Shown here one piece after another: positions 1 to 12,567 of a DNA stretch of 64,000 nt. The notes beneath the pieces were generated by a model. It had not been told where the DNA came from. It worked only from the letters and a program-made list of their open reading frames with translations, and ran no database searches. Positions within the stretch are counted from its first letter, which is position 1; the number at the start of each line of letters is the position of its first letter. This DNA comes from Brasenia schreberi (taxonomy: Eukaryota > Streptophyta > Magnoliopsida > Nymphaeales > Cabombaceae). The stretch is taken from assembly GCA_036023115.1 (NCBI GenBank), contig JAYKKT010000037.1, positions 5,036,501 through 5,100,500 of the forward strand, read 5' to 3'. The position numbers and the translations under genes are program-made.

Positions 1-436
1 TTCTTTTATATAAACGACTAAGAAGCATTTCTATAGAAACTCCGGCGAATTTTCCAATTTCCTTGTCATACTGACATGGAAAACATCTCCCAACACCATT
101 TCCCTGCATCATAGCATTAGAGAGTCTAGGTGAGGTTTTGCCATGGGACAAAAAACTGATGACCAAGAAACTGTGAGGTTAAGAAAGATAAAAGAGGGCC
201 TACGGAAGCTCGGTTTGATCAGATCTCTCTCTCTCTCTCCACAAATACACACATTGAAGGTTTTGGATCCCACGATGAGGTAGAAATTAAGAAGAAGAAT
301 TTGTAAAAGGTTTTTGATGACCCCACTATCAGGCCATTGACTTCAGAAAACAGAATAGTTACTTGACTTCCATATTTTGATAACCATACGCACTGTACGT
401 AAGAGTAGAGATGTACATAACGCCAGCAATGGAATT
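1..436. other. Flanking DNA before the first copia element
   Basis: No coding region or RNA gene is recognised here. The stretch contains a short CT run near 220-240. It does not match the sequence in front of the downstream terminal repeat of the copia element, so the 5' terminal repeat of that element appears truncated at about position 437. Confidence 0.4.
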
Positions 437-860
437 AAGAAGGGCTCCCTTCTCGGATTTCATGAGTTGCTTTTTAAAAAGGTAAACTTTATTCGAAAAC
501 TGTTTTTACTTTTGAAAAAGTCCTAGGAATCTCTTAGATGAACATGGAATGACTTTTTAAAAAGAAATTAGAGAGAGGAAAACTCGAAAAAAGAAAAGTC
601 AGATATGTATATAACAAAACAATACAGAAAAAGGGTTGATACACACGTTGCCTTCTTTTTTAGAAAATCTTCTGTAAGTAACCTTGTCCCAACTCTCTTT
701 TTCTTTCTTTTTTCTATCTCGTCTACAGGCATATGACTACGACTGAAACACTAAAACCTTGAGAAGCAGACATGCAGAAAAAAGTCCGCTGCATGACAAC
801 AAATGTGTAGAGAACTGTTGGTTGCATCATTGACGTGCAAAGAACCGTTAACGCCATTAC
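437..860 (+). repeat. Partial 5' LTR of copia element 1
   Basis: Blocks here recur near 6017-6466. Examples are the segment at 437-545 (matching 6020-6150) and the segment from the TTGATACACACGTTGCCTTC block at about 635 onward (matching from about 6156). At 861-873 lies a sequence close to the methionine-tRNA primer-binding site of copia elements (CGGTATCAAAGCC versus the usual TGGTATCAGAGCC), which places the LTR end at about 860. The two repeats are well diverged, so the element is old. Confidence 0.55.
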
Positions 861-873
861 CGGTATCAAAGCC

Positions 874-1950
874 TCCTTGAAGCCTTCAGTGACTCCTTAA
901 CAGGTATGCCAATTCTAAAATAAAAGAAAGGAAAGTATTAAAACAAAGCTGATTTTTTTTAGTGCAAGTTTCTTATAATAAAAAAAGGGAAAAAATAGAA
1001 AAGAGGAAGCCACCCATCGAAGGTGGCCTTAAGCAGGTTGTGAGCCTGAAACTGAATAGATGGCATGAAAGCAGTTGAGGCCACACAAGAAGAAGAAGAA
1101 TAAGAGAAAGAAAGGTCAGATCAGCGGCTATTGAACCCTTATGACTTCCTCTCCCTTTCTCTCCATTTCTTTAATAACCGAAGAGGAAGAAAAAGAGGAA
1201 CAGAGGTCAAACAAAAAGAAGAGGAGGAACAAAGGCCAGGGAAGAAGCAAGAACAGGAGGAGCGGAGGCTAGACCAGTGGCAACAAAACAACCGACGACC
1301 TCCCGCCCCCTCTCTCACATTCTCTCTCTCCACGGGTCTCTCCCTCCTCCATGTAAACACCCAAGTTTCTGCAAAACCGCTGGCAGCAAAACCACCTTTT
1401 TTGTGAGCCAAATTACTATTTTGCCCTTATATATAAACCAAAATGATGAAATACCATGGAACAAAATTATCAAAATGTCCAGATATTTTGATATGAAAAG
1501 ATTGTATAAGTGAAAAGTCTTTTCTATCCTTTAACAGTTTATAAAATTACGAAAAACCATGATATAGTTTTATCTCTGATTACTTTTTGAATTTATCGAA
1601 CCTAGTATTCAGGTGGTTTTACGAAAATATACATGTTTACCCTTATACTTTCTGAGAAATATTGTGGGCAACCTTTTACTATTTTGTCCTTGGTTTTATG
1701 ATATTTCCAAAAAGATACATGTATGTTAAATAAACTGCAACCTGAAAATATTTACAATTCAGTTTCTAGAATTTGTGGATATTGCATTTACGTGCCCGAC
1801 TATTTGATTCTTTATGAAATATCTTATGTTAATTCATTTGATGCATGTTTTATATTTTTCTATCTAAAAATATTCAAACCCCTAATTGTTGTCTCTACCA
1901 AATTATTAAAAATGACTTATAGAATTTGTTTATCTGGATTAGGAAGTACG
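874..1950. other. Copia leader region, no gene seen
   Basis: This lies between the primer-binding-like site and the first gag-like sequence. It includes a purine-rich low-complexity block (about 1085-1270) and AT-rich DNA. The open frames across the purine-rich block on both strands show no domain and look like composition effects. Confidence 0.4.
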
Positions 1951-4900
1951 AAAAAGTTGAATGGCCAAAATTTTCAAACATGAAAAAGAAGAATTTCACT
2001 CGCCTTAACTTTAGAGGGAGTTGATTATGTACTTAGGGAAGTAGTTTTACCACCTACTCCAGTTGTAACAAATGAAGAAAAAGACAACTATAAAACATTT
2101 TTAAGAGATAATACTATAGGTAGGACCATAATATTAACATACATGGAAGATGACTTGACTAGAGTCTTTGAAGAGTATGAGACTGCTAAAGAATTATTTG
2201 ATTCTTTGACCACAAAATTTGATACTATAGTTAAGTTGCATGTACAACTACTCCTTCAAAAATACAATTTTTATAAAATGAAAGAATGTGATAATATAGT
2301 TGAACATGTTAACCAAATATTGGTAATGACTAGGAATTTAGTTGTAGCGAAGTCAGTCATTCCTCAACGAATGTAGATATCCACGATTCTAAACAGTTTA
2401 CCCCTTTCCTATAATATGGTAATCACAACACTTAGACTTTGACCAAATTTTACTCTTTCAGAACTCTTATTAAAAATTACAATTGAACAAGAAGATATGA
2501 ATAAAAACAAAAGGGAGAAATTGTTAGTTGCTTAAGATGACTTAGGGTTTAGCTCGAAAAACAATCAGGATAAGAAAAAAACCAAATAAAAAATTTAGTA
2601 AGAATAAAAGGCAGGATAGTCAAAACTTTATGAAATCGTAAGAATCTGCTTCTCGAGTAAAGTGCTTCAACCGTGGCAAGATGGGAAAACTCGAAAAAAG
2701 ACTTTTATAAGGATAGTCATTACAAATGGGACTACCGCAATAAGAAGAGCAATGCTGAAAACAATCAACGACGTGGCCCAATACAGAAGCATGACATAAT
2801 CTACATCATTTCTGAGTAATTCTATAAGGATTGTCTAGTGATTGATTGGTGGATCGACTGAGGAGCGACATAGTATATTTCAAAGAGTAAAGAGAGAATA
2901 ATGAATTTGAAGTAATACAAACCTAGCAATTGGTGTACCTAAAATGTATATGAAGAATAATATATATATTTTTATGTTCTAGGGGTTGGGTCCTTCAGGA
3001 TTTTTGTATAAAATACATCGATTGTTATTACTGCTATATTAATTATACCTACTATTAGGTATAATCTTGTATCGGTCCCTGCCTTGGTAAAGAAAGGATT
3101 TGAGGTAAAGTTTGTCCCCAATAAAGTCACTGTGAGAAAATATGGTAGAATAGTTTTTTTGAGTTTATTTGATGTTGAGCATAGATTGTTCAAACTCGAT
3201 GTAAATGAAAATAAAAGTTCTTCTGCTTATATTGATAGTGTCTATGTGATTGATGTGAATATATGACATAAACACTTAGGTCATAAGTTTCAAGAAGTTG
3301 AAAAAATTAACTAATTTTTAACTTATTGTCTAGCTTTCTTGAAAACACGTTTAATAAGTGTGAGGCTTTTATACCAGGAAAAATGACTAAAAAATTATTT
3401 CTCAAAAAAATAATTAAGGCAATAACCCTACTAGAGATTATCAAGAAAATATTTATTTTATAACCTTTATCGATGATTACTTGATATATATATATATATA
3501 TATCTTAGTACATACATCTGAGATACTTGTAGCATTCAAATAATATAAGAGGGAAGCTAAGAACCAATTAGGGTATACAATCAAAGTCTTGAGATCAGAT
3601 AGAGATATAAAGTACACCTCTGTGGAATTTTTAGAATTCTGCAAAGACTTTGGTATTACAAAATAAAATACAATATCGAGGATACCTCAGGAGAATGGTG
3701 TAGCGGAAATATATAATAAGATATTATTGAATATGACAAGGTTTATGCTAATAGATGTTTCTATATTAAGGGTATTTTGGGGAGAAATAGTAAGTAAAAT
3801 TGTGTATATACTATACCAAGTACCATGTAAAGTTATATTCTCTACACCATATAAGATGTGATTTGAAAGGAAATCAAACCTAGGCCATCTCAAGAGGTGG
3901 GGATCTATCACTCATGTGAGATCCTTAATTAGTCTATAGACAAGCTAAGCAGTAGGTACTTGAGATGTATATTTATTGGATATCCTAAAGGATCTAAATG
4001 ATATAAGTTTTATCATAAGGATCATGGAATGATAGAAAGAAATGATGTTGAATTCTTAGAGGACACTAAGAGTGATATTCTTGAAAATGATGATGAGTAT
4101 ATTGATCATTTAATAGATCTAGATAAATCATTATTTGAACCTATAGATGATCTTTGAGATAAAACCAAAACTTTAAGTAGACACAAAACACCTATGATCA
4201 CACCGTCCTACTTAAAGTATTATCACACTTACCTTATAGAGGAAGTATGTAATTCAGTAGATTTAGATGAGTTGACTGATAACTTGATATATCAATAAGC
4301 TATTAACTAATATGAATCTTCAGATTAGGAAAGGGCCATGGATGAAGAACTTGAATTCATTGAGGAAAACCAAGTACTAGAACTTGTTGATTTGCCAAGA
4401 GGAAGGAAAATTATAAGTTATAAATAGGTTCTAAAAAAAAATATAAGGTTGATGGAACAATCGATAAGTTTAAAGCGAGGTTGGTTACAAAAAGTTTTTC
4501 ATAAAACAAGGGGATAGATTATGTTGAGACATATTCTCCGATTGTAAAATTTGCATCCATTAGAATAATCCTAGCGATATCACCATATTATGATTTGGAC
4601 TTAAATCAGTTAGATGTAAAAACTGCTTTTCTAAATAGAGATTTAGATGAAATTATATATGTATGCAACAACCCAAAGGATATAGAGTTGAAGGACTAGA
4701 ATATAAAGTATATAGGTTGAAAAAATCTCTATATAGCCTTAAACAAACATTTCTATGGTATTTGACTTTTCAAAATATCATTATTGAACTTGAGTTTGTG
4801 GCTAATGAATTTGACAACTGTGTATAAGTTTGGAATAGTGGGAGCCACTTTGTCATCTTATCATTATATATAGATGACATATTGTTGACTGAGAATGACA

Positions 4901-5770
4901 ATGAGATGATTGTTAAAACCAAGTCATGGTTAAACTCAAGGTTTGAAATGAAGGATATGGGCAAACATCCTATATCTTGGGTATAAAATTTTTCCGAGAT
5001 AGAGAATCTAAACTTTTATGCCTAAGTCAAGAGAGAGATATTGATTATATGCTCAAGAAGTTTAAAATAAGAGAATGCAAGTCTTTATCTACCCCTGTTG
5101 TGAAAGGGGTCAAATTGAGTAAGGTTGATTGTTCCGGTGAAAAAGATGATAAGCCTAATGTTCTTTATGTAAAAGTTATGGGTAGCTTGATATATGCTAT
5201 GTTGTGTAAAAGACCTCATATCAGTTTTGAAGTTGGTCTTGTGAGTATATATCAAAGTAATCCTAGATGACAACATTAAATAACTTCGAAAAGGATTCTA
5301 AGATATCTCAAAGGAACAAAAGATTTGAAAGTTTGCTTTAAAGTAGATGAGTTGAAAGTGATAGGATACTCTGATGCTGGCTTTATTGGGAGCAAAGATA
5401 ACAAATCAACTTATGGTCAAATATTTTTTATTTGGAGGTAGTAAAGTTTCTTAGGATTGCAAGAAATAAAGTTGTGTAGCATTGTATACACAAGAAGCTG
5501 AGTATGTTGCTTGCACTATGGTTACTATGAGTGTCGTTTGGATAAACCGCTTCATACATGATTTGAAGATGGACATAACCAATGAGACAATTGTTATTTA
5601 TTTTGACAACAATACAACAATTACTCTTATTAAGAGTGGATCTGATAGCTCAAGAAGCAAACACTTAATGATTAAATATCACTATGTTCATTGGTGATAT
5701 GTTAGTTGACCCCTTAACAAAAGGCATTTGAGAAGAACTTTTTACTAAACATGTAACACACATGGGTTTG
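1950..5770 (+). pseudogene. Decayed Ty1/copia gag-pol (copy 1)
   Basis: Remnants occur in the Ty1/copia order. A gag (UBN2-type) segment starts at about 1950 (LNGQNFQTWKK) and continues through 2143-2376. A zinc-knuckle remnant (CFNRGKMGK) lies near 2665. The pre-integrase region is at 3084-3266, the integrase C-terminal part at 3690-3935 (PYKM, LGHLKRWGS), and the reverse transcriptase at about 4330-5270 with LYIDDIL in place of the usual YVDD box. RNase H is at 5482-5697 (EAEYVA, SKHLMIKYHYVH). Stops and frameshifts interrupt every domain, so it cannot encode a working polyprotein. It is the only one of the three copies here that spans gag to RNase H. The family identity is clear; the lineage within copia is not resolved. 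Confidence 0.85.
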
Positions 5771-6004
5771 AGATATGCCTAGTGTATAAGTGGAAAAAAT
5801 ACACTTTGTTGTGTATTATGTTGGAAAAACACATTGATTGTGGAAAAATTGTATAACAAATAAAAGTTACAATTTATTTACAACTAGATAAATGATACAA
5901 CTTGGTAAACGCCAAAAATAGTGAGAGGCAAAACCATGTGTCACAAGTTAGCTCTAGTGGCCAAGTGAGAGATGTAAGTAGTTGGTGGCAACTATCGACC
6001 CCAA

Positions 6005-6466
6005 TACTAATGTCAACCATGAAATGCGGAAAGAAGGGCCCTCTTCTAGGATTTCATAAGTTGCTTTTTAAAAAAGGTAAACTTTATTCGAAAATTGTTT
6101 TGATTTTGAAAAAGTCCTAGGCATCTCTTGAATGAAAATAGAATTGACTTTTTAAAATGGTTGATACACACGTTGCCTTCTCTTAGAGAAAACCCTCAGC
6201 GGATAACCTTCTCCCTCCTCTCTCTTTCTTTTCCCTATCTCGTCTACAGACATACGACCATTGCTGAAATACTAGAACCTTGAGAAGTAGATGTACATAA
6301 AACACCAACGACGTGTGTGCAATGCTACACAACTTTGGTGATGGTGTCGACGTTAGTGATGGTGTCAGCGGATAACCTTGATACACACGTCGCCTTCATC
6401 ACAACAAATGTGCAGAGAACCATTGATTGCATCACTAACGTGCAGAGGACCGCCGACACCATCACT
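6005..6466 (+). repeat. 3' LTR segment of copia element 1
   Basis: This is the downstream partner of the 437-860 repeat, in the same order and orientation, with small indels and substitutions. The true start of the LTR upstream (perhaps near 5800) cannot be fixed because the 5' partner is truncated. Confidence 0.5.
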
Positions 6467-7174
6467 TGCAAACACCCCAACCACATTTAATAATAGATAC
6501 CATGCATCTATGTGGAGAGGGAGAAAAGTAAAAGCCAATAAAAGGACATTGAACGCAACAGTCATAACATTTTATGTAGAAAAATTTCACCTTAGGGGAG
6601 ATTTTTGCAAGTGGGTTTTCTTAATCAAAGGTCGTTGATGCAAATAATTTTCATACAAAAGAAGAATATATCAGAGCGGGTTCAAGAGACGAGTTAAAGG
6701 CGGAGAAATTATTAATGGAGTCCTTAGGAGCTTCGCTGGATATTTCCCGTAACTTCATCGGATTCCTAACCAGATACACACTTGATGACCTCTAAATGAA
6801 GAGAAGAAGAGTAGAGGGGAGCAAAAGAGAATAGAAGGTATGTTTTCCAGTTTCTAACAATCGGATTTTCCAAAGAGGATTTTCATTTGTTTTCTATTGT
6901 ACTTAGTACAATGCACTGCCCTCTATTTATATAGCAATGCCTAACTCCTTCCTCTCGGATTGTCTGGATGGGCTTTCCGTTGATTGCCCTTATCTCTGTG
7001 ATGTTGTAACTATCCCATGAAAAGCGGTTAGATGGCTGGTTTAGTCATTTTTCATGGATGAGGATGCCGAGAATGACCATCATCTTATCTTTACATCTAC
7101 CACTTAGCCATTCGAGTTAAGTAGTATCACATACTAGATTTACCTCCCACTTTTGTAGGGTTTTCCTAGTCATG
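6467..7174. other. LTR-like sequence between copia copies
   Basis: No gene is seen. On the - strand a TATA-type box (CTATATAAATAGAGGG, around 6925-6940) is followed by a leader-like stretch. On the + strand near 6667 there is an ATATCAGAGCGGG motif resembling a primer-binding site. It may be LTR sequence of another element, but no paired repeat is present to confirm that. Confidence 0.3.
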
Positions 7175-9842
7175 TTATTTTATGATTATAATCACTACCC
7201 GTTGTGTGGTTTCCTTTCTCATAACCATATCATGAACATAATGATATTTAATCATTATATGCTTGCTTTTGGAGTTGTTAGCTCTGCCCTTTATTAGAAT
7301 AATTACTGCATTATTGTCATAATAAATGATAACTAAGTCCTTGGCTATATCCAACTTCAAATCACGTATAAAGCAACTTATCCAAATGGCATAAATTGCA
7401 GTCATTCAACAAGCCACATACTCATCCTTCTGTGTATGCAATGCTATACAACCCTGTTTCTTACATGACCAAGAAACAACTCTACTTCCAAACAAGAATA
7501 TTTGTCAGAGATTGATTTGTTATCATCTTTGCTTTCACTAAAGTCAGCATCTAAGTATTCTATCACTTTCAGTTCATTTGCTTGAAAGCAAAGTTTCAAG
7601 TCATTTGTTCCTTTGAGATATCTTAAAATCATTTTCACAACTATCTATTGTTATCATCCAGGATTACTTTGATATATACTCACAAGACAATCAATAAAAC
7701 TGATATTAGATCTTGCACACAACATAGCGTATATTAAGCTACCCATAACTTGTACATAAGGAACATTAGGCCTATCGTCTCCTTCACCGAATAATCAACC
7801 TTACTCAATTTGACCCCTTTCGCAACAAGGATAGATGTAGACTTTCATTCACTCATTTTAAACTTCTTGAGGATATAATCAATATATCTCTGATGACTTA
7901 GGCATAAATGTTTAGATTCTCTATCTCGAGAAATCTTTATATCCAAGATATAAGATGCTTTCCCATATCCTTCATTTCAAAACTTGAGTTTAACCATGAC
8001 TTGGTTTTGACAATCATCTCATTGTCATTCTCAATCAACAATATGTCATTTACATATAATGATAAGATGATAAAGTGGCTCCTACTGTTCCAGATATATA
8101 CACAGTGACCAAGTTCATTAGCCACAAACCTAGACTGAATAATGACATTTTGAAATGTCAAATGCCATTAATGAGGTGACTGTTTAAGGTCATATAGAGA
8201 TTTTTTCAACCTATATACTTTATCTTCTTGGTCTTCAACTCTGTATCCTTTGAGTTGTTGCATATATATATGATCTCATCTAAATCTCCATTTAGAAAAT
8301 CTGTTTTTACATCTAATTGATATAAATCCAAATCATAATATGTTGATATCGCAAAGATTATTCTAATTGATACAAATTTCATAATAAGAGAATATGTTTC
8401 AACATAATTTATCCTCTCTCTTTACAAAAAACCTTTGCAACCAACCTCACCTTAAATTTGTTGGTTATTTTATCGACTTTATAATTCTTTTTGAGAACCT
8501 GTTTACAACCTACAACTTTTCTTTCTTTTGACAAATCAATCAATTATCATACTTGTTTTTCTGAATGGATTTAATTTCCTCATTCATAACTTTTTTCCAG
8601 TCTACTAACTAAGATGAGTCAATAGCCTACCGATAAGTCAAGTTATTGGTCAACTCATCTAAATCCATTGAATTAAGAACTTCTTTTGCAAGGTAAATGT
8701 GATAATCTTTTATGTTCACTTAAAGTTTTGGTTTGATCAAGAAGATCATCTATGAGTTCAAATGATGATTGATCTAGATCTACTAGATCGTCAACATACT
8801 CATCATCATTTTCAATGATATCATTCTTAGTATCTTCTAGGTATTCAACATCCTTACTATTTACAAGTCCATGGTCCTTGTAATAAAACTGATATTTCTT
8901 AGAGCCTTTATGATATCTAATGAATACACATCTCAATGACCTACTATCTGGCTTATCTCTAGATTGATCAAGGATATTTACATTGATGATTAATCTTCAC
9001 CTCTTCAGATGACATAGGTTGAGTTTTCTTCTAAACTACTTCTCATATGATATAGAGAATACAACTACTTTGTTTAGTATATAGACAGTTGTATTTATCG
9101 CTTCTCCCAAAATACCCTTGGTAGAGAGACATCTATTAACATGTACCTTGTCATATTCAGTAAGCTCTTGTTGTATCTTTTTGCTATACCATTCTGCTGA
9201 GGTATCCTAGGCATTGTATTTTACTTTAAAATACCAAAATTTTTACAGAATTTTAGAAATTTTGTAGAGGTGTACTCACCACCTCTATCTGATCTCAAGA
9301 CTTTCATTGTATGCCCTAGTTGATTTTCAACTTCTTTCTTATATTCTTTGAATGGTTGAAGTGTATGAGATTTATGTGTTAAGAGATATATGTATGTATA
9401 TCTCGAGTAATCATCGATAAAGATTATAAAATAAACATTTTCTCGATGTGATCTTACTCTAAAAAGTCTACATAAATCAATGTGAATAATTTCTAATAGG
9501 GTTGCTCTTGTTGTTTCTTTAAGAAAGTTTTCTTCATAATTTTTCCTTATATATAAGCTTCAAACTTACTAAGTATTTTCCTTAAATCCTAACAATGTCA
9601 AAGTTGGATAATTTCCTCAACTTTTTCAGACTTATATGCTCTAGTCATTTATGTCATACATTAACATCAACATTAAATGCACAATTAATATAAGTGGAAG
9701 AATCTTCACTTTCTAACATTTAGTTTGAATAAGCCATATTCTACATCAAATTGACTAGAGAAAACTACTCTCTCATGCTTCCCCACAATCACTTTTTCAA
9801 GAATAAAACTGACCTCAAAGTCCTTCTTAAGTAAGGTAACAA
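7175..9842 (-). pseudogene. Decayed Ty1/copia pol fragment (copy 2)
   Basis: Read on the - strand, this fragment runs from the pre-integrase region (about 9842-9706, KKDFEVSF and FDVEYGLFKLNV) through integrase (about 9600-9000), an acidic linker (8936-8673) and reverse transcriptase (8161-7937, LYVNDILL replacing YVDD). It ends in RNase H (7405-7175, SKHIMIKYHYVHDMV). It is the same family as copy 1: the order and many peptides match directly. It lacks gag and carries many stops. Its right end joins a PADRE-domain gene at about 9842. Confidence 0.85.
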
Positions 9843-9970
9843 GCAAGGTTTGACCGAAGTACTTCCTCGATAGTGATGCCGACAGAGAATTCTTGCAGGG
9901 TCCCATTCGGGAGGATGATCTTCACCGTTTGAGGAGACGAGTCCCCTTCGAAGGACAAACAGGAGCCCAT
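9838..9970 (-). pseudogene. PADRE (DUF4228) domain gene, 5' fragment cut by copia
   Basis: An ATG at 9970-9968 opens a frame beginning MGSCLSFEGD, then VKIILPNGTLQEFSVGITIE and EVLRSNLACYL. This is the N-terminal part of the plant PADRE (DUF4228) fold: a short MGxC start, a beta-strand pair with the P-x-G-x-LQEF pattern, then a VLxxNxxCxL segment. Family members are small stress-responsive proteins, commonly 120-220 residues. Here the homology stops after about 43-45 residues. The sequence then becomes copia pre-integrase DNA, whose frame ends at 9827. A TATA box and leader are still in place upstream. What is seen is the junction; loss of function is inferred. A remote second exon is possible, but none was recognised. 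Confidence 0.72.
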
Positions 9971-10046
9971 GATCTTGTGTGAGAGACAAGAAGAGGAAGA
10001 AAAGAAGAGCAGAGGGTTCAACGAGGAGACAACCCCGCTCTTGATG

Positions 10047-10052
10047 TTTATA
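10047..10052 (-). promoter_or_regulatory. TATA box of the truncated PADRE gene
   Basis: On the - strand the sequence reads CATATAAAC about 77 bases before the ATG at 9970. It is followed by a CT-rich leader (CTTCTTTTCTTCCTCTTC), typical of plant 5' leaders. The promoter looks undamaged although the coding part is cut. Confidence 0.55.
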
Positions 10053-10424
10053 TGAGGGGGCAGCGTCAACGCCACGTAAGAAGGCCAGGTTAGGCATGAC
10101 ACGGCATCCATGGGGCCAAAAAAATGGAGGCTTGGTGCGTGAGCCAAGTTGGTCACCTCCCTTTCCCACTCGGTACGGTTGACTAGTTCGTGTGGGCTTT
10201 GACCTGGTTTAGCTTTGGATTTTTGATGGGTTACGACCGAAATTGTAACCGGAAGCCATTGTTTCCGGCTGGATTCGGCTAATGACTTGGGTGAAGAATA
10301 GAGTGGTGATTTTGTGTTTCGGGTCATTTTTTTGCGTTTTATTGATTAGTGTCAAAGACAACTCGTTGCTCGTAAGAGACAACCCCTAAACATGTTCATA
10401 CTGTCTATTTTAAAAAAGAACTGA

Positions 10425-10560
10425 AAAAGGACGAAGCCAAATGCATGCATGCACCTCATGAGAGTCGAACTTGCCACCTGCGGACTCTGCCGTCAGAAAG
10501 CCGTGGTGCGATAATGCTTTGGGTGCAGTCTTCTATTATCTTTACTCGAGTTTTTTTTTT
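10425..10560 (-). mobile_element. tRNA-derived SINE, copy 1
   Basis: On the - strand the sequence has a B-box-like element (CAAGTTCGACTCTC) and then a 3' body GGTGCATGCATGCATTTGGC followed by TTCGTCC. This body matches two other loci in the window (19540-19665 and 42020-42140), and the copy ends toward a T-rich tract. The A-box side is degenerate. Confidence 0.5.
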
Positions 10561-10649
10561 CTTTAAAAAGAAGGCAAGCAAGACCCGTACAAGATGCACA
10601 CATAGGTATTAAAACATTCGGAGATGAGAAAAATATGAACGTGTTACTC

Positions 10650-10651
<2 letters not shown>

Positions 10652-10701
<50 letters not shown>

Positions 10702-10714
10702 AATTATAGATATG

Positions 10715-10750
<36 letters not shown>

Positions 10751-10752
10751 AT
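10652..10752. repeat. Compound microsatellite CA/TA/GA
   Basis: A (CA) run at about 10652-10690 is followed by TA-rich sequence and a (GA) run at about 10727-10750. This is the only structured feature in the roughly 500 bases between the SINE and the 3' end of the PLATZ gene. Confidence 0.9.
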
Positions 10753-11083
10753 TAACTTGGTTGAATTGGAAACACATCAATAATGAACAATGAATCACAA
10801 TGAAGTAATTATCATCAACACAATCTATACATACGAGAACAGACCGTCAAATTCATAAGAATATTTGCATCCACACAACCCAAAAGAATCTTACTCAGGG
10901 AAATGTTTTAAGTCTAGAGCACTTGCAGGCCTCAATACTTCTCCTCTCCTCTCTATATACAAAACACATGTCACCAGTAAATTAACAGTGTTCTTGATAT
11001 GCTTGCTCCTATATTTTTATTGATCCTGATGCAATTTTCGCTTGTATATGTTCTTCGCATTTTTGTGTTAAGTTTGAGGGATA

Positions 11084-12418
11084 TCAAAAGACTGGAGATC
11101 TGTGAGGAATACCTTTCCTGCTCCTTTTCCTGTAGTTGATGATCGATGCGGCTTCATGGGGAATGACTGTGGCAGAATTCAGAGCCTCGTCACGGCAACT
11201 CAAGCCGAACCCATCGGAGGATAAACCACCAATTTTGTTATCTTCGACGAACTCATCAGAAACAGGCTGCTCCTCCTTCGTCCTCACCAACGGGTCCACC
11301 GATTCTATTCTCCATCCTGCTCCATTGCTACGCTTGAGGGAGATTCTTTTCACACTGTCTGTTGGTGCAGGATCCTTGTTGATCGCCCGAAACTGTTGAA
11401 ACCAACACTTATTAAACATTGTATCTAATAGAAACTTTAACAAATGAATACAAATTAATCCAACAACTAGGAATTTTATGCTATACGGAACAGATATCGC
11501 TAGATCAAAACTTGACATAAGAGAAAATTTGCCACCAAAAACTTTAGAACCGGGGCCTCACACGAAAAGCTAACCATCAGCATCACATTTTGACGGAAAA
11601 TGTTAGTGGGAGTTCTGTCAATTCTCTAATTACTTTAACATATGGAGCTTGCAAAGGTTTCCTTCTTATTCCAAGATATCCAGTCCACGATGGACAGATA
11701 GAAAACTGTCGCCAAGAAACACAGCATAGTGTGATGCCATGAAAACTTCTCGAGGTCAATACATCAGAATAGATGCATTGAGGAGCAAGCTAAAAATCCA
11801 TCGATTTGGTATGGGAAAATACATGATTCTTAAAATGCAGAAAAACCCTTAACCACATGATTGAGCCAAGATAGGAATTCAAGAGGCAAAAAGGAAAGAA
11901 GAGAATCTTGGAAACTTACTTTGCACTCGATAGAGCAGAAGCGATTATTATCTAAAAGGTTCGTACAACAAGTCTCGCATGGGTAAGCTACAAATTTTGT
12001 CGACGCACACTGCGGCCTCTCTTTCAGGAAGACGATCTTGGCGTGGTTGATGATGTACGTCTGCACTCCAGTGATGTCAACAAAGTTCTGAACTTCCGAG
12101 ACACGAATCGCATTATGGTATGAAGATTTCCGTATCTATTTCAAATCCAAACTCGGATTAATCATTAATCAGTTTCTTAGCTAACACACAAACCCACTAC
12201 ATAAATCTTCTTTAATGCAAATAAGTCCAAACCTGAAGGATGCACTGCCCCTTGTGATCATTGCAGAAAGAGCAACGTGCATGCCCATACAAAGGCAAGT
12301 GTGCATGGTTTCTACAACGCAGATAGAAGGTTGCATTCAACAATGGCTTCAGCCATGGCGGCCCGAGAATCTCACTCTTAACATTGTACCCGCCTAAACT
12401 CAACAAGAAAGATGACAC
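11084..12418 (-). CDS. PLATZ zinc-binding transcription factor (spliced)
   Basis: Three coding exons are seen on the - strand: 12418-12233, 12135-11920 and 11392-11084 (236 residues). They are joined by GT-AG introns of 97 and 527 bases, both in phase 0. PLATZ proteins are plant-specific A/T-rich-DNA-binding repressors in the nucleus. Exon 1 gives [20 protein letters not shown], exon 2 [34 protein letters not shown] and the second zinc motif CETC-x10-CSIEC, and exon 3 a low-conservation tail ending HRSPVF. The first zinc site is unusual: one CxxC pair typical of the family is missing (CRNH-x10-CSFC). The start at 12418 is the in-frame ATG. A tempting upstream mini-exon (12528-12484, donor GTAAGT) does not keep frame with a splice to 12393. 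Upstream DNA carries a tandem duplication. Confidence 0.85.
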
Positions 12419-12567
12419 AGATCAGTTTTGATCCAATGAGATGACACCCAAAACCAAATAAACAAAAAGCTCTCTCAACTTACCACAAGTCGATGATCAC
12501 CAATCTTGTTATTCTTATCTATAACCATTTTGCTGTCAGTGGAAAGCTTTATTGCAATAAGTAGATG

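Noticed and set aside
1131..1513. Overlapping frames on both strands in a purine-rich block
   Set aside because: Low-complexity Glu/Arg/Lys or Ser/Phe composition, no homology, and a location inside the copia leader.
5482..5697. A stand-alone RNase H-like host gene
   Set aside because: The sequence is the copia RNase H C-terminal end, in line with the preceding pol remnants, and is repeated in copy 2 at 7175-7405.
9706..9906. A 66-residue frame across the PADRE/copia junction as a gene
   Set aside because: Its body is copia pre-integrase sequence and its start is an out-of-frame reading of the PADRE exon.
12484..12528. An upstream PLATZ mini-exon starting ATG at 12528 with a GTAAGT donor
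   Set aside because: Joining it to the acceptor at 12393 shifts frame and hits a stop, and no in-phase acceptor was found. It may be part of the leader, or a real exon if the sequence has an error.
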